From NCBI GenBank assembly GCA_964036195.1, contig OZ038452.1:10658704-10722703 (forward strand): a DNA stretch of 64,000 nt, in the 5' to 3' direction. Below, one piece after another: positions 1 through 13,300 of the stretch; position 1 is the stretch's first letter; every line of letters starts with the position of its first letter. The notes under the pieces were generated by a model, which was given only the letters and a program-made list of their open reading frames with translations, was not told the origin of the DNA and did no database searches. Source of the DNA: Sphaerolaimus hirsutus. Lineage: Eukaryota > Nematoda > Chromadorea > Monhysterida > Sphaerolaimidae. The position numbers and the translations under genes are program-made.

Positions 1-337
1 GCATAACACCTGGAAAAGTGACATATGCGCTACTGAAAAAGGTGAGATAATTTACTAGGAAAAAGGAGAGAAGTGATTAATTTAAGTGACAGTATAAAAG
101 ACATTCGCTTGGCATTTTTCTCGTCAGGGCTTACCTCCAAATGTAGAGTTTTTCGGCAATTTCGACCCATGATTTATTTATGCAATTAACCATTGTTTCA
201 AATGACTTCCTATTTTATGATTGACTTTAAGACTTTTGACGCCACTTTGACGCCTTTTGTAACTTGTGAGGAGACACTTTTAACGTTCGTTTTCCTAACG
301 GCCGTTGATTTTCACGAACTTTCCTTTGCTCTTTGCT

Positions 338-799
338 TACCGTATTTCCTCGAAATACCCCCCCCTCGAAATACCCCCCCCCCCCCTCGTTTGACCCCAC
401 CCCCCCTCTCGGGACCACTATGAAAAAATCACCCCCCCCCCCTCGAAATACCCCCCCCCCAAATTGAGTGTAAGGGGAACGTACATGACAATAACTGTAG
501 TTTGTGTTCTGTGTACTGCAGAACACACGTTAAAACAATGTCGGTGTCACGTTAGAACAGTGTACATACCATCTACATACTAATATTAGTCTACAGAACC
601 TTATAAATGGCAGTTTTTGTTGCATTTTTCGACGTCTGGGTACGTTTCAGACGACAATTTCGTACTAGGTTTTCAAAAATTTTCTTGTGAAATAATACCC
701 CCCCCCCTCGAAATACCCCCCCCCTCGTTTAACCCCCCCCCCTCTCGGGACCACTATGAAACAATCACCCCCCGGGGGGTATTTCGAGGAAATACGGTA
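338..799. mobile_element. Poly-C/TA element (CCGTATTTCCTCGAAATA family)
   Basis: TACCGTATTTCCTCGAAATA followed by C-runs at one end and the inverse at the other, flanked by TA. The interior has the family's conserved GAACGTACATGACAA and GCAGAACACACGTTAAAA stretch. TA flanks suggest a Tc1/mariner-type nonautonomous element. Confidence 0.68.
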
Positions 800-1228
800 G
801 TTTATAAGAAGATGCTCGAAGGCGAAGCATGTTGTTGCGCAAATGCAAGCCTTTTTGCGACGCGTTTAATGGAATAATTCAACTTTTATTCTGAAAATGC
901 TCAGTGAATGTTCTAAAACAGCGCACTACACGCGCTGTAACTTAAGCATTAGAAATTTTATTATCACCTTCTACGAAACACAATAGTGAACGGAAATGCT
1001 ATAAATATTTACTCTGCCTGGCACGATCTTAGCTTGTTCCTTCAAGAAGTCGGTATTTGAGCGCAATCAATATTTTGGCGATGTTTATTTTGTTAGCTTA
1101 AGCTCCATAGCGTGCCATCTGCGCTCGCGAGAAGCTTGAGAAATGCGCGGATCAAAATTTACTCCTACGTGAACGCGTACTTTTGCTCTAGTGAATTACT
1201 TTACCATTTCGTAATACTTACCGTATTG

Positions 1229-1488
1229 GCGCCACACAGACTAGTTTTCATGGTTCCAAAATGAAAACTGGTTCCCATCCCAATTCAAAGCTTGCTGACG
1301 AGTAAGACTACGCACAATTGTACACATATACTTCATAAAATAAATACCAGCTTTGTACATTGCGCTGCGCATACCACATGATTCAACACTTTTGGATTTG
1401 AAGGTCGTTCGTCGGCTCCTCAGCAAGCTTTGAATTGGGATGGGAACCAGTTTTCATATTGGAACCATGAAAACTAGTCGGTGTGGCC
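1229..1488. mobile_element. Fold-back with CACACNGACTAGTTTTC ends
   Basis: ACTAGTTTTCATGGTTCC and a GAACCAGTTTTC... left arm are mirrored at 1410-1478. Related ends occur at 26515 and 48673. Confidence 0.68.
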
Positions 1489-1703
1489 ACATTACCTCCA
1501 ATTGTAGCTGCCTGTATTCACGTGCCTGTATTTACAATTCATTTCATCACTTTCTGTGGACCTACGATTAGGGGGTATCTGCAATCAGAGGGATGCACGC
1601 TATTTATCATTTTAGCCGACTTTCGCAACCATCTGACCCTACCAAACAGTGAACAACAATGCAATCCATTTGATCAAACTGGAATGTAACACTATTGGTT
1701 ACC

Positions 1704-1885
1704 AGGGGGCAATCCCGCACCCTGTAAATTGTATGTCAAGACTAAGAGTCAAATGTCAAGTAAAACCAAAAATACTTAATTACTGAACGTTTGACGCCTT
1801 TCATGGCAATTGACAAATTTGCATGACATTTTATATGACATTTGACACATGACTTTGCACTTTACAGTGTGCGGCTTGAAATTGA
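1704..1885. mobile_element. Degenerate introner-family copy
   Basis: The left end GGGGGCAATCCCGCACCCTG is intact. The right end TTTACAGTGTGCGGCTTG is diverged. The inner arms carry repeated TGTCAAATGTCA-type motifs. Confidence 0.5.
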
Positions 1886-3159
1886 AATAGGTTGACATTG
1901 CACCCGCAAGTAGAATATTTATTTATTTGCTATTATTGATTACTCGAAATTAATACTGAAAACGTAAATACGTCAAAAATTGTGCCAACACGCCAAACTA
2001 TGATCGAAGCAGAAGAAAATATTCAGAAAAAAATCTGAATTATCACGTTTAAACCGCTTTCAACCTTTGAACGTCGGCTGTTAAATTTGACCGTACTCTG
2101 AATGCCATAAATATATACATGTAAAACAGTGATCCCATTCAGGCCGGGGTCATTTTTATGACTTCAACCAGATTAGTGTCGCTGCTGCGCTGCACCAAGT
2201 TCACCCGCGCACTGGCACGCATCCGTGAAGACCCGTTTACATGTTTGCATAAATTGTTCCTAGTTGAAGGGTAGCTCATTGTTTCTGGTCACCAGCATAT
2301 TGTCGTTTTCGCAGCTGGTTTTGTCTGGTCAATTAATTCGCAGGTTTCAATTACGAGATGCGGCTTCAATTTTCAAAAAAAATTTATCGTCTCATCATAT
2401 CATCGTTATATTCTACTGTTTAATCTTTTACGAGATCGGATGTCATCTACTGGTAGTTTCGCACGAGTGTGTTCCACTTTTCATCCCTAACGGTTTACAT
2501 GTTCACGGTTTTCATCTAAAATGCTCCATTTTACCTGCTAAAACATACGGTTTTCAAGCCGCAGCCATGTTTTACTAGTGATGGAAAGGCGCTGGGGTAG
2601 TTACACCGAATATAATACACGCATTTGCATGTGCAAAACAGAGTTTGCAAAACTAGTTTGTATGCGTATAACAACAAAGCTCTAAACACTTAGCGTTCTG
2701 AAAATCTCTGGATATTTATAAATTTAAAAGAAAAAATAATTTATTTTCAAATTTTTATATTTTCTTCAGTTTTTCCAGAGACATTTTACTTAATTATTTA
2801 ATTTGTGATTTAATTATATTTATTTGATGAAAAAAAGGAAAAATGCATCATTTCTGTTTATTTATTTTTTCTCTGCGTTTTTGCAGTGAGATTTCATGGA
2901 TCAAATCAACAAAAATAGAACGCGTGGGAGGATAATTAACCCTGGCGCACTCACATGTAAATACCGTATATACTGGAATAGTTTCCTTGGGTTGATAAAT
3001 TACCTCGACTTCTCCGAGGGGGACGATTTCATGGGACACTTTTCAAGGCGAGCAATTATTCTGACGTCGAAGTTTTCGACCATTGCATAAACACATTACC
3101 TATTTTACATATTTACATTCAACCTGTAAATATCTGCTGTCACTGTAAATATGAGATGA
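1886..3159. other. No gene or clear repeat seen
   Basis: AT-rich sequence without codon bias. The start of a TAGTGATGGAAAGGCGC repeat remnant is at 2576. Confidence 0.5.
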
Positions 3160-3255
3160 AATAAACCCCCCTTGAAATACCCCCTCATTTAACCCCCCTC
3201 AAAATTCTCACTCTGAAAAATAAACCACCTGCGGGTATTGCGTTGAAATACGGTA
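3160..3255. mobile_element. Partial poly-C/TA element
   Basis: Only the right half is present, ending GAAATACGGTA. Confidence 0.5.
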
Positions 3256-3827
3256 CGTTTTGCATCTTTTCACAGTGGGGAAAACTGTTCAAGGGAAGTG
3301 AACTAATCTGGGATTTACGGTAACTGTGCGCTGCGCTTAATAACACAAATACAATTTCCACCACTGCATGTCTATTGTCTGGCGTCATAAAATGTTTCAT
3401 TTCGCAGCCCGTGGTGAATCTGTAAAACAGGAGACAAATCACCAATTAGGGCACATTTCTAAATATAACTCAAATGTAAATACGTGCGTGTGAAAAAAAC
3501 CCTAGAATACCATCTCGCTCGGGTACCACAGTATCGGCATGTGGGTGGATTGAGCGAGTGCTGGAGAAGTTACATATTTAGATAAAGAAGTGCTGCTGTG
3601 AAGTCCAACTGGCTAACTGACAAGAAAAGTGGTATAACGTGCATTGTAATTTGTAAGTGGTGAGTTGAGTGGCAAGCAAACCTGTAAATTTACATTTCGT
3701 CGCTCACATTTCAGTCTTTTCCACTTGTGTTACCACTTCACAACTTAAATTATTATCACTGACCTTTTTTCAAGTCCCTTCGTCAGTTTCAGAATTGACC
3801 ACTGCTTGAAGTGAATACTAAACTATC

Positions 3828-3943
3828 GGTTTAGTATTTCCTCGAATTATCCCCCGGGGGTGATTGTTTCAGAGTGATAATTTTGAGGTGTGTTAAACGA
3901 GGGGGGGGGGGGGTAGGTATTTCGAGGAAATACGGTAGGTATA
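3828..3943. mobile_element. Short poly-C/TA element
   Basis: TAGTATTTCCTCGAATTATC ... TATTTCGAGGAAATACGGTA; the internal conserved block is deleted. Confidence 0.6.
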
Positions 3944-4529
3944 AACGTATAATGAATTCTCATAACATGTAAAATAACCGAAAGTTTCTGCACTTCAAAC
4001 CACGAATATTATTGAGTTACGCTACTTTAAGTTGGTTTCACTTCACTTACAAAGTCTGTTCAAAATTTTGTTACTCGCTTGTCCTGATATTTGTCCATTC
4101 ATTCGATTTTGTGTAGTAAATTTCAGTTTCTTTAGCCGTTTAGCTTTTTTGCTGATCACATTTCCACCAGTGCTGTGATTGCCGCCGCCCCACTCTGTCA
4201 TTCTACTGATCGTTTTTGCTGCGTGCCCCGTGCCCCGTTGTGTTTCAGTTAAAAGCGCATGTGGTGCCGCACATTTGTTGTGACATTGGGTTTTCATTGG
4301 CGCCAACTGGATGTCAACTGGTTCGGTGTCAACCCGATTCGGTGTCAATGTAGGTCGCAGGACAATTTTCAAGTGCACCTGCGGCAAAGTCAAAGGGGAA
4401 TACATAGCTATATCGCCTGTGCATTTGAACATGGTTTCGCAGCCCATAAACTAAAATGTTTATGAAAATCAGTCGGCCCAGTTGACATCCGGATGTCAAT
4501 AAGTTTTTATACATTTAAAAACCTTCGTT

Positions 4530-4654
4530 TTTTATGTTCGTCGCGGCGACATGCCTTCACTTTGTGTGCCCACCGCGTATTTACGCAGCGCAGCGCATAC
4601 AGTGCCGTGCTCGGCGCCGCGCCGCCGCCCGCTGCACTCGGCAATGAGCAGCTG
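4530..4654 (+). other. GC-rich patch with a donor, possible noncoding 5' exon
   Basis: This is a CpG-rich island in AT-rich surroundings that ends CAGCTG|GTAAGC, a good donor. It lies 2.5 kb upstream of the start codon. No frame is convincingly coding. It could be a promoter-proximal untranslated exon of the main gene; that is inference from composition and the donor only. Confidence 0.25.
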
Positions 4655-5263
4655 GTAAGCTCCGCTCCGCACTGTTTTTATCATTATTTGCATGCGGCGC
4701 ACGCGGACCGACCAAGATGCGGCCCTTGGAAATCTCAATTTCGTGCCCGCTCGAAATCGGCAAACTCATTTCATTCCCACTCGTATTTCTTGAATAAACC
4801 GTAGTGGTAAATTTACATGATTTACCCGCACAGTGGGGCCCAGACCTAGTGCACCGAATACAAACCACGCAAACATATATAACCATTTAGCCCATTACTG
4901 CACTCACCCTATACAATGCGGTCATTGGATAAATTGAGCAGAAATTGTGAGTAATGGTATTCGTAGAAACTAGGCAGAAAGTCGTTTAGGGTAAATGGTG
5001 GAATTGATTGTATTTACCTAAGAAGGTTACGTCTTGCACGTGTCACTGTTTCGACTCGAATTAGTATGCTAAAACCGACTCGAGAAATCAAACCCGACCC
5101 GACACAACTGATATGTGTATTAAAGCTTCATTCAGCTATCAGCATTGTTTTGCCGAGTGAGTTTTATCGTTTAAGGTTAAAGGTTTAAGGTTTTAGTTTT
5201 TCCCTATCCCAGCCGACAAAATTCTTGAAGTCTGACCAGAATTTTTCTTTAAAAATATGCAAT

Positions 5264-6017
5264 TACCGTATTTCCTCGAAATCCCCCCCCTCGAAATCCC
5301 CCCCTCGCAATACCCCCCTCAAAATGGACACTATGAACTTATAAACCCCCCCTCGAAATACCCCCCCCCAAATTTAGTATATAGAGAACGTAAATGACAA
5401 AGGCTGCGGTTTGTCATCTGGGTAATGCAAAACACACGTTAAAAACGATGACTCTGTTATGTGAGAACAGTGATTATACGTCTACACACTTATAAACACC
5501 TTCCCGGACAAGTTCACCACCCATTTTTTTATTTCACTTCAAATGCAATATCTCCGTCCATGGGGGTGTTATAAAGCTGAAACTTTGTATATATAAAGCT
5601 GTAAGACCCCTCTACTCCCCAACAATGGGGGAGGTGCGGCGACTCACTACAGGGTGGGTCGCCGCACCTCCCCCCATTGTTGGGGAGTAAGGGGGTCTTA
5701 CAACTTTATATATACAAAGTTTCAGCCTTATAACACCCCCATGGACGGAGATATTGCGTTCGAAGTGAAATAAAAAAATGGGTGGTGAACTTGTCCGGGA
5801 AGGTGTTTACAAGTCTTTAGAGTTTTATAAATGGCGATTTTTGTTGCATTTTCGACGTCTGCGTACGTTTCAGACGACAATTTAGTACTTGGTTTTCAAA
5901 AAATTTCGGCGAAATAATAACCCCCCCCTCGAAATACCCCCCCTCGTTTGACCCCCCCCCTCAAAATTCTCACTCTGAAAAATAAACCCCCCGGGGGTAT
6001 TTCGAGGAAATACGGTA
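5264..6017. mobile_element. Poly-C/TA element interrupted by a perfect-looking fold-back
   Basis: Outer ends as in the family. Comparison with 10168-10626 shows the extra block 5493-5816 was inserted between ACACTTATAAA and TCTTTAGAG. Confidence 0.7.
5497..5813. mobile_element. Fold-back element, arms about 150 bp
   Basis: AACACCTTCCCGGACAAGTT ... AACTTGTCCGGGAAGGTGTT; almost the whole element is one inverted repeat with a short centre near 5645-5655. It should form a stable hairpin. Confidence 0.75.
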
Positions 6018-6265
6018 GATAGATAAGTTTTAATTGTTCATTTGCAATCGCATCTTCCTTAAGCTTGAGGTGCGGTTTCAGCAGACGTTGTTGCGAAAAA
6101 TAATTTTTTTTGCTCAACGATTTGAATAACTCTTCTTCAGTGGGTTGGCCATCGTATCGGACGGTATTTCAACCAGTTTTGTACCTATTTATTTGACATA
6201 AATTGCTATGCCTTACTGTTGCACATGGAGTCACTGACTAGTTATCGCCCAGTGACTTAATCCGT

Positions 6266-6456
6266 GTGCGGACGCTAAACTGTAAACTGTGTGCTGGTAA
6301 ACACAAATCGGCTTTGAACGCATTTGAGTTTACTGGAATGAGTTATTCTTTATCCCCATAAACTGCAGTTGACAGACACCTCATTTTGGTAAACTCACAC
6401 GCATTCAAAGCCGATTTATGAGTTTACCAGCACACAGTTTACAGTTTAGCGTCCGT
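6266..6456. mobile_element. Fold-back, GTAAACTCA family
   Basis: GACGCTAAACTGTAAACTGT ... ACAGTTTACAGTTTAGCGTC with GTGCTGGTAAAC inner arms. Confidence 0.65.
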
Positions 6457-6546
6457 ATCCCCAATATATTTTTATTCATCAGCCTCAAAAAGTGGCAACA
6501 ACTCCCCCGTAAGATGATAGATAGCCATTTACTGCAGACCTGGGCT

Positions 6547-6766
6547 GGGGCCAGTTCCGCAAATTGAGAAGTGAGAAGTAAAATGGCAAATTCGAAGTGA
6601 AATGGCAAAAACGTAGAGAATTAAGAAGTAAAATGGAAAAATCGAAAAGACATTACTTTTTTTACTTCGCTTCTGCCAATTTACTTGCCATTTCACTTTA
6701 CTTTTGCCATTTTACATCGTTTTTGCCAGTTTACTTCTCACTTTTCAACTTGCGGAACTAGCACCA
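6547..6766. mobile_element. MITE with GGGGCCAGTTCCGCAA ends
   Basis: GGGGCCAGTTCCGCAAATTG ... CAACTTGCGGAACTAGCACC; the inside is GAAGTGAAATGGCAAA-type repeats. Confidence 0.6.
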
Positions 6767-7143
6767 TATCAGTTTTTGGTGGAAATGCGGTAAATGTTGC
6801 GGGTCCGATTTGTATTCAAATTTTTCGTGCCCTCAATACATCATGACTCATGAGTCCTGCGATAACTCCACATTGCTCAACATAACCAACTTACCTATGT
6901 GAATATCTCTTAACCGAACTTAATTTAAAAACACAGACAACAAACCCTACTCACACTCACACTGAATGAAGCCCTTGCCACATTCCCTCCCACACTAAAT
7001 ACCTCTATACAACCGTGACGTGTCCAAGCAGTGCAACTGCGAAGAGCTGCCCAGCCATATCCAGCCGACCACCAAAGAAACCTGTCAGCAGCCAAAAAAT
7101 ACGCTTCACATCGCTACACTGCACAATCGCATCACTTGGCACC

Positions 7144-7348
7144 ATGCCAGTGTACACGCCCACGTTGGGCAGACATCAGCGCGACGCCGCGGCGACGGTA
7201 AGCGACTGTGAAGAGAGGCAGTCGCTGCTGCCGCCGCCGTATGTTGCCGTCGGTGTGGGAGGCGATGAGGATGTGGATGGCGATGTTGAGGATGATGATG
7301 AGGCCAATTTCGTCGTTGGTGCGCCTGCTGGGCGCTCGTATTCTGATG
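7144..7348 (+). CDS. Exon 1 (start codon, acidic N terminus)
   Basis: The first in-frame ATG (7144) sits in context gcaccATGc and begins MPVYTPTLGRHQRD. The reading continues through a GTAAGC at 7198 that looks like a donor but is followed by convincing coding sequence (CEERQSLLPPPYVAV, then an acidic run). Three donors of the same phase (1) are possible, ending the exon at 7348, 7357 or 7360; the first has the best flanking bases. No transmembrane segment or signal peptide is present here. Confidence 0.65.
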
Positions 7349-10300
7349 GTGCGCTCAGTGGTTTTTGTGGGGTTTGAGACATGATCATGGTTTTGGTTTG
7401 CCTGAGGTTTTTTCCGCACTTTGCTTCTTGTTCTAAATGTAGTGTTGTTAACGCTTTGTTTTGCAGCTACCTATATACACGATTTCGGTTCCATCCGCGA
7501 CTTTTATGGCGTTTTGTTGCAACTAATCATGCAGCACGTCGTTTTACTGCCGCTTGATCATTTCCATCATTTCAAGGGCATTCACCTCAATCTATTCAAG
7601 CCTCACCACAGCACCGGGCTCCGTGATGAACCTGCTGTGTGTGCCGCAGTCGCCAATGGTCGCAGTGCACCGGCGAAGGCGCGGCACCCTGGCAGTCGCA
7701 GGTACAGCTGCTCTACTGCCGCTTCACACAACTTGGCACAGGTCCAAAAATGGCACTTGCCGTGAAACACGCTGTTGCTGTCCCGTTCAAATGTTGTCTT
7801 CTGCAGTGCACTGCACAGTTCTACGGTGCATGATCGTGATGGTACTTTACGTTGTGTGCGTTCAGTTGTGGACTGCGATCGATCCTATGTTTCTAAATAA
7901 ATTATATCAATTGTTTCTGCAATCGTATTTAGGCAGTAGTAGCCTTTGCTCTGCTTACTTCATTCAGCGACAATTCACAGCGCGTCGGCAGCCAGCTGTA
8001 GCGGCGCGCGCGACAGTTACTTGGACGCGCCGCCATCTCCATTCGCCGAAGAGACCACCGGTGGAAACGTGGACAGGTCACGCAGCGACTTGTTGGACAT
8101 CAGGTGGACTGTGCGCGGCAGAAATGCGTCCGGTCCATTCAACGCGCTGAGACACCATTTGGCCGAGTCGGGTGGCGTTTCCACACTCGATTGTTGCGCT
8201 TGTTTGCGTTCTCTATTAGACTTTGATGTATGGTGCCAGAAAAGTGACATAAAATGGACGCTGGGAGTTTGCGTTCACATTTTTGCACGCAAAAATGACA
8301 TTTTTTCACTTTATAATTTTCACTATTTTTTCCGGGATCGGGATCCCGGACATGCTAGCCTAGCTGGAAGCGCGATAGTCACAGCATAAAATGGGTGTGT
8401 GATGCGCGGTGAAGTGTCCTGAAGTGACTTCACGCAGACGCGCAATGTCAGCGTGAAGACACTTCACTGCATTCCAGATGCTTCACGGCACTTCACGAAC
8501 CATGCAAAGTATGCTGCAAATGTTTATGAAGTGCACTTCACGAATTTCAGTCTTCGTGAAGCTAGGTGAAGTGAGTGGAAGACACTTCACCGAAAACTTC
8601 GTGAAGTGTGTGGAAGTGGGTGGAAGTGTCTTCACAGAGCTCACTTCCACTCACTTCAGGAACCCATATTTTGCTGTGAGTACTGGGGGCAGTACCAGAT
8701 CCTGTAATTCCCTGTAAAATGTCAAATTGGCAAAAGTCATGTAAAATGCCCAGAAAAATATTAAATGTCACGCAGTGTCAAAAGTCATGTAAAATTCCCT
8801 GCAAAATGGCAAAAACTCGGTTGCCATTTTACATGGCATTTTACATGACTTTTGACACTTTGCGTGACATTTGACATTTTACAGGGTCTGGTCTGGGATT
8901 GGCACCTTGACTACTACTGCTGCATATGATGCAGCACCTTTGCAAAATAACCATCGCCAGTTCGGTGGGTGGAAAACCGGTTTAGGTTGTCAAATCATAT
9001 GCGCGCGAGTGTCGAAACGCCTCCCTTGCATGCTGCGCAAACGTCGACCCAATACCAAACTAATCGGCGGTGCTGACGGACACCTCGCAAACCATGGCGG
9101 CGGCGGTTCACTGCCAGCTGTGTTCTTTTTTGGCAACGATTGTCCAGCGTTCAGTGATGGGGGAGGTGACCACGGTGGATTTGGCACTGTGCCATGCACT
9201 GACGATTTGGCTCAAAGCAAAGAAAGTGGGGCGGGAAGAACGCTGTGTGACTTCTTTCGCAGCTGCTCTCAATGCACAGCGATCTATATGGCCGGTCCCT
9301 GCCAGAAGAGCAGTACAGATGGTTAGATGGCGTGGGCTTGCTTCTTTGATTGCTTCTTGTAAAACTTTTCGGAATATTTTGCCAGTTCCGTGTTTGCATG
9401 CTGCAAAAGCGCCAAATGTCGTCGTTCAGTCATGCTTCAACCAGCCGCAACAATTTAGCGCGTTTAGAAAGCGCATGGCCTAGTAAACTTATCGCTTTAT
9501 CGCAATTCGTGAGCACTTTGCAACGTTTGCGGGGGCAATCAAACGCGGCAGGAAGTGCTGCGCGCGCGTGTATCTGTTTGCAGTGCGCCGCTTCCTGTGC
9601 GCCGCGATCGGTATGTCATGGCAACGCTTTCTGTGGTCTGTTGTCTTCCTGTACGTCCAGTGGTTGGTGGCTTGGTTGGGTTTTATTGCGCTAGTCTTGT
9701 TTGTAGATTTGCACATCGTAAGCAGTTCAGTGGAACTTGGCACATGTGTGTCATATGTGTGATATATTTAATTAGTTGGCTCTTATGCTTGATCTGTTTC
9801 AATTGTTTTGTTATGAATATACTATATTTCCACGAAATACCCCCTGGAATCACCCCCTTCTAATAATAATCCCAGGACAAAACGAGTTGAGGAAAGTTTA
9901 ACCCCCTCGAAATACCCCTCGTTTTTGAACGAGGTACATGAGATCATGTATGCAATGAACATGATGTATTAACTGGGGCTAATTTACATCTGCGTGTTTA
10001 CTAGTTTTGGTTAAGTAAAGCCTAGCCATTACTACGATCCTTCACGAAAATTTCTGGCGAATTAATAACCTCCCTCCCCTCGAATAAACCCATCCTGAAA
10101 ATTTGCTGGCGAACCAATAAAACCCGTGGGGTATTTCGAAAAAATACGGTACGTTATTTTTTTACGTATACCGTATTTCCTCGAAATACCCCCCCCCCCT
10201 CGAAATACCCCCCCCCTCGAAATACCCCCCCTCAAAATGGACACTATGAACTTATAAACCCCCCCCTCGAAATACCCCCCCCCCCAAATTTAGTGTATAG

Positions 10301-13300
10301 AGAACGTAAATGACAAAGGCTGCGGTTTGTCATCCCGACAATGCAGAACACACGTTAAAAACGATGACTCTGTTATGTGAGAACAGTGTTTGTACGTCTA
10401 CACACTTATAAATGTCTTTAGAGTCTTATAAATGGCGATTTTTGTTGCATTTTTCGACGTCTGCGTACGTTTCAGACGACATTTTAGTACTGGGATTTCA
10501 AAAAATTTCTGGCGAAATAATAACCCCCCCCCCCCTCGAAATACCCCCCCCCCTCGTTTAACCCCCCCTCAAAATTCTCACTCTGAAACAATAAACCCCC
10601 CGGGGGTATTTCGAGGAAATACGGTATGTAAGTTTATCTTTACTGGAGGTCTTAACTCACGAATAAGCTGATTTAAAATTCGCACGAACATCATGAGATG
10701 TTTAGCCAACAAATAAGTCATAAAACCGCGTCGGTAATATCAAATCTTTCATGTGTGACATTCATTAGCTTTAAAGTACCTTTGCTGCAGCATGTTACCG
10801 TCACGAAAACGCAATTATTTCTGGACACGATGACATTTGGCCGAAGTGTCATTTTCTGAATTTGAAGGTGTTTGAATTCAACGCGTATTCACGCAGTTGT
10901 ATTTAAATACAACTTTGCCGACCTCTTCAGCTATTACATTTTTCTCGGCATTCCCCCGATAACGCAGTGAATTCAGTCGGAATATAAAAATATATGGTAA
11001 ACTGCAGCACAGCTGCACCTTGGCTTGTGAACCCATTGCCCTGTCCTGTTTATAGTGCTTTTGAATTTTGATGGCCTTAGCACCCAAAAGTGGGGGAATG
11101 CATGCGCACTGGAGCGGTGCATTTTTAGCTCAGCATGCGACTTTTCACTTGACGATGACTTCACTTGGCGGCTGGCGCATGAATGCTCCGCTGGTCACCT
11201 CTCCCTGTCTCCATGATAAGACATATTCCATGGAAATTGGTGCGCGCCCCACTCCACCTTCAAGTGCGCCGCGCCAATGCGGATAAGTTGTGCAATTTAT
11301 TTGCACCGACAATTTTTTTTTCGGGCTGCCCGATTAATTGTTACCTATATACTACGATGCCAATCGGAACTAGGTACATTGAAAGGAATAGAATTAAATT
11401 TCGGAAAAATACTACGAATTAATCAGCTAAATATCGGGCTAATTGATTTTCGTCGGGGACACTTAACCCGTGTTGCCGACTGAGCCAGTGTTATTTGCTG
11501 TTTGAAAACTGTAAATACATTTGAAAAATTGTGAATTTTTTTTCTATAATCACCAGCAATATTGCGCAAATTTTTCAATGTGATTCTTTTAATGCTCTAT
11601 AGTACAAAAGTTATTACAAAAGACGAATGTCAGTGCTGTAAGTAAAAAGTTGGCTTTCCGCGGCAGCGCATCCATCTGTGCAATAAAAATGATTGGCGTT
11701 TTGCCGGACGTTCGGTTCCCCTGACCAACTGCCCATTCTCATGCCGCTGCATCTTTTCACGTAATTTCTAAAGCCCCAAATAGTCATATTGTCACAAGAT
11801 TGACTGAAACTTCGGGTGTTTTTGGTTCCGTATGTTTCAATTTTCATGCGGGCGTTCTATCGCATTTGTGACGTGGTGCGGCCAGTGGTCCGCCGCAGAG
11901 TTGAATATTTTGTTTGAAACTTTTTCAAATTGTCGCTTTAACACTGCACGTCGTTTCTCATCGCTATTTTCAAGGAACCACGACGCTTGCGGCTTGCGCT
12001 TTTACCGTTAAATTTTGCACGGCATTCCTAAATTCTTTGAATAATCCAAGATCCACAGCTAGGGTGTCAAATTTCCGTTTCCGCTTTTCCGCAGAAAATT
12101 TTTTTACCCATCCGCTTTCAGTTTTCCGGCAGCTGAAAGTATTTTACCTTTCCGTATTCGGTTTTCCGCCAAGCGTTAAAAATTTAGCTTTCGGTTTTCA
12201 GTAAAATATTTTTGACACCCTACCCACAGCCGATGGATCTATAAAAAACTACCGAGTATGAAAATGTGGTCAAACCAGCAGCCTTTTGCCACGCATAAAG
12301 TTGATTCAAAGATTTTAATTCATCACCATTTATACGGCTAGTTACACAGGTCCCGGCCGGGGACCGGGACCCGGCAAAAATAAAAAAATACAAAAATTAA
12401 AAATTGGCGTGTATAGGTTGTTTGCATGTTAATTAGGTGAATCATCACCAAATTAGCATGCACAAAATTTTTGCAAGACGGTTACACCTGCCAATGCATA
12501 TTTTTTTGGGCAGGTGTATAAAATGTTGCGATTCAACTCAAATTTGGCATGCTTGTACTCCTTCGTTTAGTGAGTACGCATGCCAAATTTTAGCTCCGGG
12601 CGGTTACCGGGGTTTTTTTAATTTATACTTTAAATTTTTTCGATCACTATATTTTTGTATAGTGATCGAAATTTTGCCGGGGTCCGGTCCCCGGCAATTT
12701 TGAAATGGCCCCGACCGGGGTCAAACGTCCCCGGTGAGGAACTTTTTTTTCAGTAAACAAATGATTTTTGTCCCCGACCGGGGTCGTTTGGCCCCGGTAC
12801 CACACAAAAATTTGTGGTACTTTTTGGGACTTTGTGGTAATTGTCCCCGGTCGGGGCCATACGACCCCGATGAGAAAAAATATTTTTTCAGTAAGTATTT
12901 TTTGTTATTTCACTGAAATATGCATGGTCGGGCTGAAAAGTCCCTGGACTGTGCTCGCCATTCGCGCTAGGGGTAAGCTACAGTCATAAAATTCTAAAAC
13001 GTATACATATCAGGTGTTTTGAGTTTTCACCCAAAGTTTCACCCCTCTAGCTCCACCCACTGCGGAACTGTGGGGGTTACAATTTCGGTCATTGTACTGA
13101 TGTACACATGGTGCTCTATCTCAACGCTGCTTTAAGTTGTGATCATGAAACTTTGGCCAGTGTAAGCCAGTGTGTTGGCAATGTGCTGATAGTATTCAAC
13201 ACTTTCATCAACATCATTGCTATTAAGGTAAAGTTAATAGGTATGCAAATCAGTGTGATGTGCAAGAAACGTGTGAACTGTGATGGATGTTTTGGTGATC

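Noticed and set aside
193..526. Pro-rich and Gly-rich open frames over C-runs
   Set aside because: They are artefacts of homopolymer tracts in a transposable element.
7198..7203. Strong-looking GTAAGC donor inside exon 1
   Set aside because: The coding frame continues convincingly for another 50 codons and a later donor fits the phase of exon 2. Use as an alternative donor cannot be excluded.
8930..9480. Possible exons in intron 3 after the first introner copy
   Set aside because: Two plus-strand frames are open, but neither has convincing third-position bias or phase 1 splice sites, and exon 3 joins exon 4 cleanly without them.
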